Shown here piece by piece: positions 58,101 to 64,000 of a stretch of DNA of 64,000 bases. Origin of the DNA: Entomortierella parvispora (lineage: Eukaryota > Mortierellomycota > Mortierellomycetes > Mortierellales > Mortierellaceae); contig OY752152.1 of assembly GCA_963573315.1 (NCBI GenBank), positions 1,719,001 to 1,783,000 on the forward strand, read 5' to 3'. The notes beneath the pieces are model-generated. The model was not told where the DNA came from, ran no database searches, and saw only the letters and a list, made by a program, of their open reading frames with translations. Numbering within the stretch: position 1 is the stretch's first letter; each line of letters begins with the position of its first letter. The position numbers were made by a program, and so were the translations under genes.

Positions 58101-59448
58101 ACAGATCCAAGAGGCAAGGATACGGATCTTTTGGTGCCTGTATGCGGCCGACAGTTCTTCCTCAAGTGTTACGGGACGGAGACCCGTGTTTGATGATACA
58201 GAAGTGGATGTTCCGATGATGACAGCTCCGTCAGAACCCGCCAATATGGAGGATGGATCCCTGCACACGTTGTTCCTGGTCCACACCTGTAAGCTCTGGC
58301 GGATATTTCGAAACATCAAGCGCTATGTCTTCAATGCGGCCGAAGTTCAGGAGATGGCGCCGGGTAGTTTGCCAAAGAGTTACGAGCAGCAATTGATCCA
58401 ATGGCAATTGCAACTACCAGTCGCTTTGCGGTTCAATTTTGAGATCAAGGCAGACGATCCTCGAGCCTTGTGCAATTCTCGTGCGGGTAAGGAAGATCTT
58501 TTTTCTTTTCTTGCTCTTGTAATTAACAGTGGAGCCTGGCTAACTTTTGGAATATGATTGCTAGGTATCTCACAAATGCTGTACGAGTCCGCATTGATCC
58601 TTTTACACAAGCCATACCTGTCGTCCTCTGAGCACTTGAAGCGATCCCCCTATCGATCTCAGGATATCTGTATCAAGGCAGCGACAAAGATCACAGAGAT
58701 TGCAAAGGTGTTGGCTCAGACGTTTTACAAGGCCTTTGAATTGACAAGCGTGGGCGAGTATGCCATGTTGAATGCAGTACGGATCCACGTCATGTTTTTG
58801 AAATCGAGTGAGGTCAAGGTGGCAGAGCAGGCTCAAGTCCAGTTTGACTTCATCATGCGATTCTTCCGCGAGTTTTACTCTTCTCCGAGGGCCAATTGCG
58901 ATGAGCAGAGTATCAACTGTGTGCTCTCTTTCTTTGAAGAATTCATGCACACGGTCAAGGGGTTGAGCAAGTCCAGTGTACATGTCTGTGCAGGAGCGAT
59001 CAAGAGCCTGGCGCTCGCAAAACGGAACCGGTTAGCAACTGGAAAGGTCCCTCATGGTGGAGGTGGTGCAGCTGGAGGCAAGCATGTCAATGTTAGTCAA
59101 CTGGTCAAGATTGGGAAACAGGAAAGGGCCAAGGCCAGGAGTCAATCGATCGCCTCTCCTTCTCCGTCTTTGCAAAGGAAGCGTCATTCACATATTCAGC
59201 ACGAGGCTCAACAACGGCTGAATCCTGGCCAAATCCTGCAGCATCAACACCTTCAGCAACAGCAACAGAGTCCGTTCCAGACTCGACAGGGATCTTCCTC
59301 TTCTGCTGGCGGAGGAAATGATACGAGCTATTTCAACCCTGGAAAGTTGCAAAAGGTGTCACAATTTATGGGACCTTTTGGCGGACCTCAGGTGATGGAA
59401 AGTCTGCAGCAATTCCAGACCTCGACTGCGATTTTGAGCCAACCTACG

Positions 59449-59480
<32 letters not shown>

Positions 59481-60257
59481 GCAAGGATCCATTGCGGCTA
59501 CAACGGCAGCGACGACGGTAGCAGCCTCTACCTCGACCAACACGAGCCCCATGTCTACGAATAATACCACGCACATGTTGTCTTCCACGGGTCAGATCCT
59601 TTCTTCTCCGTTCGGACAAGGTCAACAAAACCAGCCAATGACGTTGACGATGCAGCAACTGATGCAGCAACAGATCCAACAACACCAACAGCAGCAAGAG
59701 CAGCATCAACAACAACAATCGCAACCGCAGCAGCAACCGCAGCAGCAACTCTTTAATAATCAGATCGGACAATCGATTGGGCTCTACGATTCATTTAATC
59801 CGACCTTCTGGACGGATGGCACCAATACCAGTTTCTTGACAGACCCTTCTCTGGCCAGCGGTGCCATGGGAGCGGCCACATCAGCCACGACCACTACCGC
59901 GACAACCAACACGAGTATTTCGGCGCTGAACAACAACAACATCACATCTACCAACACCAACACCAACAACAGTAATAATAATATGTTTTCGAATGGGTTC
60001 ATGAACTCGACCTTGTACAATACCTCCGCAGGGAACTTTGGAACCCTGCAACAGCAACAGCAACAGCCACCGGCGACTTCCACTGGCGGAGTCGTGGATC
60101 CTTCAGGACTGTTTTTGACGTCACTCAAAAAGGAACCGATAGATTCTACAAACAATGGGTTCCTGATGACCTCCCCTGGACTGCTGGACGAGGAGCTGAA
60201 CGCCGATCAGGTCCAAGCCCTGCTGGAACAGACCTTGGCCGCGGCCAACAATACCCG

Positions 60258-60288
<31 letters not shown>

Positions 60289-60435
60289 GCGTTTTCGTTT
60301 CAACAACAATCGTTCAATCAACCGTTCCAGCAGCAACAGTTTCGCCATCAACAGCAACAACAGCTGCAGCAATTGGAGTTGAGTGGCATCCAAGAAGAGT
60401 TTCATGCTTCGAATGATTGGCCGGGCATGATGTAG
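54796..60435 (+). CDS. Zn2Cys6 (Gal4-type) transcription factor with fungal-TF middle domain and polyGln tail
   Basis: Model: join(54796..54876, 56486..56908, 57030..57161, 57264..57584, 57727..58486, 58565..60435), 1195 aa, phases consistent. The zinc cluster uses C20, C23, C30, C37, C40 and C48; the basic CRRRK is cut by a 1609-base intron after K27. A predicted coiled coil (EVEILEARLETIESKY onwards, about 66-95) would give dimerisation. The fungal-specific regulatory domain spans about 310-580, with HYYVYLPMIQK, LGLHRKCDRW and RIFWCLYAAD. From about 760 on the protein is Gln/Asn/Thr-rich with several polyGln runs (longest near 868), a likely activation region, and it ends DWPGMM. Such proteins bind CGG-containing sites and control metabolism or transport. 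The target cannot be told from sequence. Confidence 0.9.
55112..55140. repeat. A29 homopolymer in the long intron
   Basis: Lies within the 1.6 kb first intron of the Zn2Cys6 gene. A T run at about 55542-55559 lies further on. Confidence 0.9.
59448..59483 (+). repeat. CAG/CAA repeat coding polyGln
   Basis: Twelve Gln codons, mixed CAG and CAA, in the C-terminal part of the Zn2Cys6 factor. Other shorter polyGln runs follow at 59690-59750, 60045-60070 and 60255-60290. Confidence 0.9.
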
Positions 60436-60750
60436 ACTTCTTTTTGTTATTTTGACAGACCAGCGAAACGCTCCCACAACCATTAGACCCTTCTTTGGAA
60501 AATAAAAATATTTTTCCTTTGTTTGCATTCCACCTCGCTTTTTATCGCTTCCGCGTCAAAGGTCAAGATCTGTTCGTTTCTTTTTTTTTTTTTTTTTTTT
60601 TTTTGGGAGGAGAGGTCAGCAAAACATTAGGGGGGATTTTATTACTAAACTAGATGTGGACTTTTGAGTGAGGAGAGGGTAAACAGGCTAGCAACAAGCA
60701 ACAAAAAAAAAAGGGAGGCTGGTGTTGTTGAAGTTTTTTTTTTTTTTTTT
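60436..60750. other. Convergent intergenic region with T runs
   Basis: 315 bases between the facing stops of the Zn2Cys6 factor and the ATG22-like gene. An AATAAAAATA motif near 60499-60508 is a plausible polyadenylation signal on the plus strand. T runs lie at 60581-60604 and just before 60751. Confidence 0.6.
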
Positions 60751-63700
60751 TTACAGACCGTCCTGGGCGTCAGAATGTTCGTCCGCAAAACGCTCGGCGT
60801 CCTTGATACCCCTCTCGACATCGACCCACCAGATAATAAAGATGGGGATGACCATCATGACCATAGGAAACACGAATCCCCAACGGGTATCATTATTTTC
60901 AATGATTGCTCCAGTGATTAAAGGTCCCAACCAAGAAGAGGACTTGTCTGTGATACCGTAGAGAGAAAAGAACTCGGATTCTTTGCCCTTGGGCAACAAG
61001 GACGCGTACAAGACACGAGAGAACGATTGGGATGCTCCCAACATGAGTCCAAAGTAGACAAGAAGCTACAGATAAGAAGATGAATGAAGGGAGAAACAGT
61101 TAGCCAGGCTATCTTTTTCAAAGAACCATTGCGGCCCAAATTTCTTTTCGCGACAAGACAGCTTACAGGCCAGATCTCGACTTTGTAGACCAATCCAAAC
61201 ACGCCCGAGAAGCCAATCAAGACATAGGCGGGAACCAATGCAAAGAAGACAGAAATGGCCAACAAGGTCGATTTGGAGGTCAACTGCATCTTGCGCTGGA
61301 TAAATAGCCACATGTAGGTGCCAACCAATGCCGAGAAGGGCACAATAATGGCCCCAATCATTAGTTCGGTGTTGTCCAGCAAGAACTTTTTCTTGCCCAT
61401 GAAAATAGCCAAGGAAATGATGGTGGAGCTTCCGTCAGAGATAATGAACCATGAAATCAAATATTTGAAAGTCTCCTTGAGCGACTTTGCTTCGCGGAGG
61501 GTCTTGCCCACTAGCGAAAAGGAGAACAAAATCTTGTTAGAAGCTTGTCCAAAACAGGAGGGCCTCACAAGGGTAGAAATGATATAAACACAGCACACTG
61601 TCAAATAAGAAACTTACGGCGAACCCAAGAGTAAAGGAACAGGTTGACTTTTCCAGAGAGAGGTGTGCCAGGTTGGGCGGGCATGTACTTCATCGTGAAG
61701 AAGGAGACACAGAACCACCAAACACCTGTGAGGGCCATACCGAGCTGCATAGAGTACGTCGACTGTCCCATCGCCAACGCAATACCGGCAGCAACGATCA
61801 GCAACGCCACTCCAGATCCATATCCAACAGCCATCGAGTGAGAGGACATCGTATTGGAGATCTTGTCCTTGACAAACTGATAATCCGCCCAGGTCTCGAG
61901 TCCCTTGTTTACGTTGCGGCGCGCCTCCACCACATCCGTATGGTCACGAGCCAAAGTTGGGATAAAGGCATAGTAAAGAACCCAACTCGCTCCGAAAGCC
62001 ACGTTGGAGATGATCACCAATACTCCCGCCAACCAGTACAAGCCTATTCATGAACACAAAAAACATGGCAGTCAGTAGATGAGGATGACATTTCCACATG
62101 GAAAAGATTGAATGGAAGAATGATCTTACTGTTGGTGCGGATGGCGGCAAAGAGAACGGTAGCAATAGAGCCAATAAATGAGAAGGTCAACAGGAATGTC
62201 TTGCGGCGCGCTATCAGCAAATGTGGATCAGACCAAAAGGGTTAGATTTCCAGCTCCAGCTGCTCGTTTGTTTGCCCAGCTCATCAAAGTTCTTCCACAG
62301 ACAAAACACAATCTACCCACTTACTTCCATGATCAGCCAAGGCACCCATGCTGATAAAGACAAAGGCCTGCAAAAAGACAGAGACAGAGATACAGTAGAG
62401 GGAGAATGATGCAGTGTCAAGCCAGAGGCTTCCGACCTTGACCTCGCACTATGGGCACGAAATGTTGACGTATTCGTTAGATGACTGAACAGAGGCAGCA
62501 TTCGTCACGGATTGCTCTATGGTTGTGCTCTGTTGCTACCTTGTAGTTAGAAATTTTCTATTCAAACAAAGAGAATTGAAGAAAGAGTCAGCACCGTTGC
62601 GTGCTGCGCCGCGCTATGTTTTGTTCATGTTCCTGTGTCTTCCCGGGAAAGATCCAGATCATTTTGCCCATGTGTTCTTGTGCAACCCTCTCCCGCCCTT
62701 TGGGCTTAAAGTGCTCCCCTCGCTGGTCTCCTCTTTGTTTGTCGCTTTTCTTGCCAGTGCCAGAGAGCACTCTGTACGACCGATGCACGTGGGTGGATCT
62801 AGAGGTGTCAAGATGGGCAACTCTGGACTAGTTTCAGGGGGAGGGTGAGAAAGGCTTACCGTATCGCAAGGAACAGTCCGGTTGCCAGTCTGGTAGCCAT
62901 ATCCGCTCGAGAGCGACTCGAGCACGATGGGGGCAAGAGCAGAGATGCAGACGACAGAGTAGGGCTCGGCCTAGGGTCGATGTCAACAACAGGGGAAGGA
63001 TCAAGGAAGGTTGTTCGGGTTAGACTTTTTTAGAGTTGCTTTGTTGACTATTTTTGCTTCTTTCAGTGCAAGGGTCCAGAGGCTGATAAAACAGAAGGGT
63101 GGTCAAGCAAGGCGTCACTCATGGTCAGAGATCATTGTCTACTTACAGCGACAGCATATGCGAGCCTGTGGAGAGAGACGGCAGTTTGGGTTGTGGAGGA
63201 GGAGAGGAGGGAGCAAAGGCGACCGTGTGTGTGTAATTGCAATAAAAGGTTTTCAATTGACATGCGCAGACAGACGGACACACAGAGAGAGAGAGAGCAA
63301 AAAAAAAAAAAAAAAAAAAGTTCTTGTCAGGACAGTGCAGAAAGCCAAGAGAGCAACTCCGTTTGTCTGGACGAGAACAAAAGACCCAAGCAAGGTGGGA
63401 GACCGTTCTCCCTTCCCCCCATCCCCCTTTTTTCCCTTGCTGTCCCATTCTCCACTCGGTGTTTTCTGGATGCTCTCTGCCTCTGACAAAGTGGAGCACA
63501 TGTGGAAGCATGTACCCCTAGAAGGGTACCACCACTTGGGTCACAGCTAAAAGTGGAGAAGAGATCAAAGGGCGACGACAATGGAAAAACCGACGCTCCC
63601 GACTGGACAGTGGTGTGGAGAGCAGTTTGTCCAGTCTGTCCAGTGGGGGTGGGGGCTCCGATCTGGCTCTGCTGCTGCTGGATGAGATCAGATCAAGGTT

Positions 63701-64000
63701 CTGGACCATGAAGAAAGTGATTTGGGAACTAGGCCAGCGTGCGAGTGGGGGCCGAGGAGGGGATTGAAAACAGAATACAATAGTAAAATAGTTCATTGCT
63801 GTGTATCCCCACAAAAATCCATGCACAAGGGCAACAAGGCTGGATGATGGGCAAGAAGGAAGAGTCAAGGTAAAGAGAGGGGGACACCATACCAGCCCTG
63901 AATCTCGCGTTTGGTAAGAACCTTCTCGGCCTTGTAGTCAGGCGAGTGGTCATTGTCGTCTTGACTGAGCGCGTTGCGTTCCAGGTCGGCCTTTTGGCTC
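60751..64000 (-). CDS. ATG22: ATG22-like vacuolar amino acid effluxer, 5' end outside window
   Basis: Model: complement(join(60751..61065, 61167..61510, 61618..62043, 62130..62210, 62325..62448, 62860..62970, 63147..63165, 63893..>64000)), about 509 residues, N-terminus missing. The family's opening is visible: TKREIQG then a 19-base exon giving WLAYAVA, then AEPYSVVCISALAPIVLE. Next come SLWLDTASFSLYCISVSVFL and AFVFISMGALADHGT. Helices continue through SWFIISDGSSTIISLAIF to a last exon with LYGITDKSSSWLGPLITG. Atg22 is an MFS-related vacuolar membrane protein that exports amino acids from the vacuole after autophagic breakdown. About 11 helices are visible here. Introns are large near the 5' end (727 bases between the first two exons seen, with a poly-A run). 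Homologues in fungi are often multigene, so this may be a paralogue. Confidence 0.9.

Noticed and set aside
62313-62501. Ser/Leu-rich minus-strand frame overlapping the ATG22-like gene
   Set aside because: Out-of-frame shadow of exon 62325-62448.
1-64000. tRNA, rRNA, CRISPR arrays, insertion sequences or complete transposons
   Set aside because: I looked for tRNA T-loop and cloverleaf signatures, regularly spaced repeats, reverse transcriptase or transposase motifs and terminal repeats, and found none I could support by eye. A covariance-model and repeat-library scan would be decisive.

Overview
The window is nuclear DNA of a filamentous fungus, most likely an early-diverging one of the Mortierellomycotina type (Mortierella/Linnemannia-like). 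The reasons are: many short spliceosomal introns with fungal branch-site and acceptor signals, compact gene spacing, CT/GA-rich promoters with microsatellites, polyGln and polyHis tracts, and a large NLR-like protein (helical repeats, NACHT, pentapeptide repeats, WD40) of a kind I associate with that group. The assignment is inference; no rRNA or other taxonomic marker is present. All gene models were built by hand from reading frame, splice signals and intron phase.

Layout from left to right. 1-312 (+) is the end of a LETM1/Mdm38 mitochondrial protein. 313-2064 is gene-poor with a doubtful kinase relic. 2065-4637 (-) is an unknown low-complexity membrane protein. 6622-8233 (-) is a C2/proline-rich cytokinesis protein of the Inn1/Fic1 type. 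9156-10151 (-) is the secretory R-SNARE Snc1, whose start codon is split by an intron. 10434-12464 (+) is an NAD kinase that appears to carry an N-terminal PB1 domain. 13297-18684 (+) is an intronless 1795-residue NACHT-WD40 protein. 19173-20880 (+) is a peroxisomal PMP47/ANT1-type carrier.

The middle holds three ABCC (MRP/YCF1-type) transporters on the + strand: 23008-27984, 35572-41344 and 45298-50709. A C2-domain class 3 lipase (28228-32466, -) lies between the first two. A 4 kb graveyard of broken coding fragments, including a decayed copy of an ABCC second nucleotide-binding domain (43629-44122, +), lies between the second and third. The right end holds a cationic amino acid transporter (50872-53661, -), a Zn2Cys6 regulator split by a 1.6 kb intron (54796-60435, +) and an ATG22-like vacuolar amino acid effluxer whose 5' end runs off the window (60751-64000, -).

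Functionally the right half is rich in membrane transport: three ABCC pumps, an amino acid importer and a vacuolar effluxer. The left half holds membrane traffic (Snc1), septation (C2 protein), cofactor supply (NAD kinase) and a putative innate-immunity/allorecognition receptor (NACHT-WD40). There is no evidence of operons. Neighbours are independent, but the ABCC array shows repeated local duplication, intron turnover, probable gene conversion and pseudogenisation.
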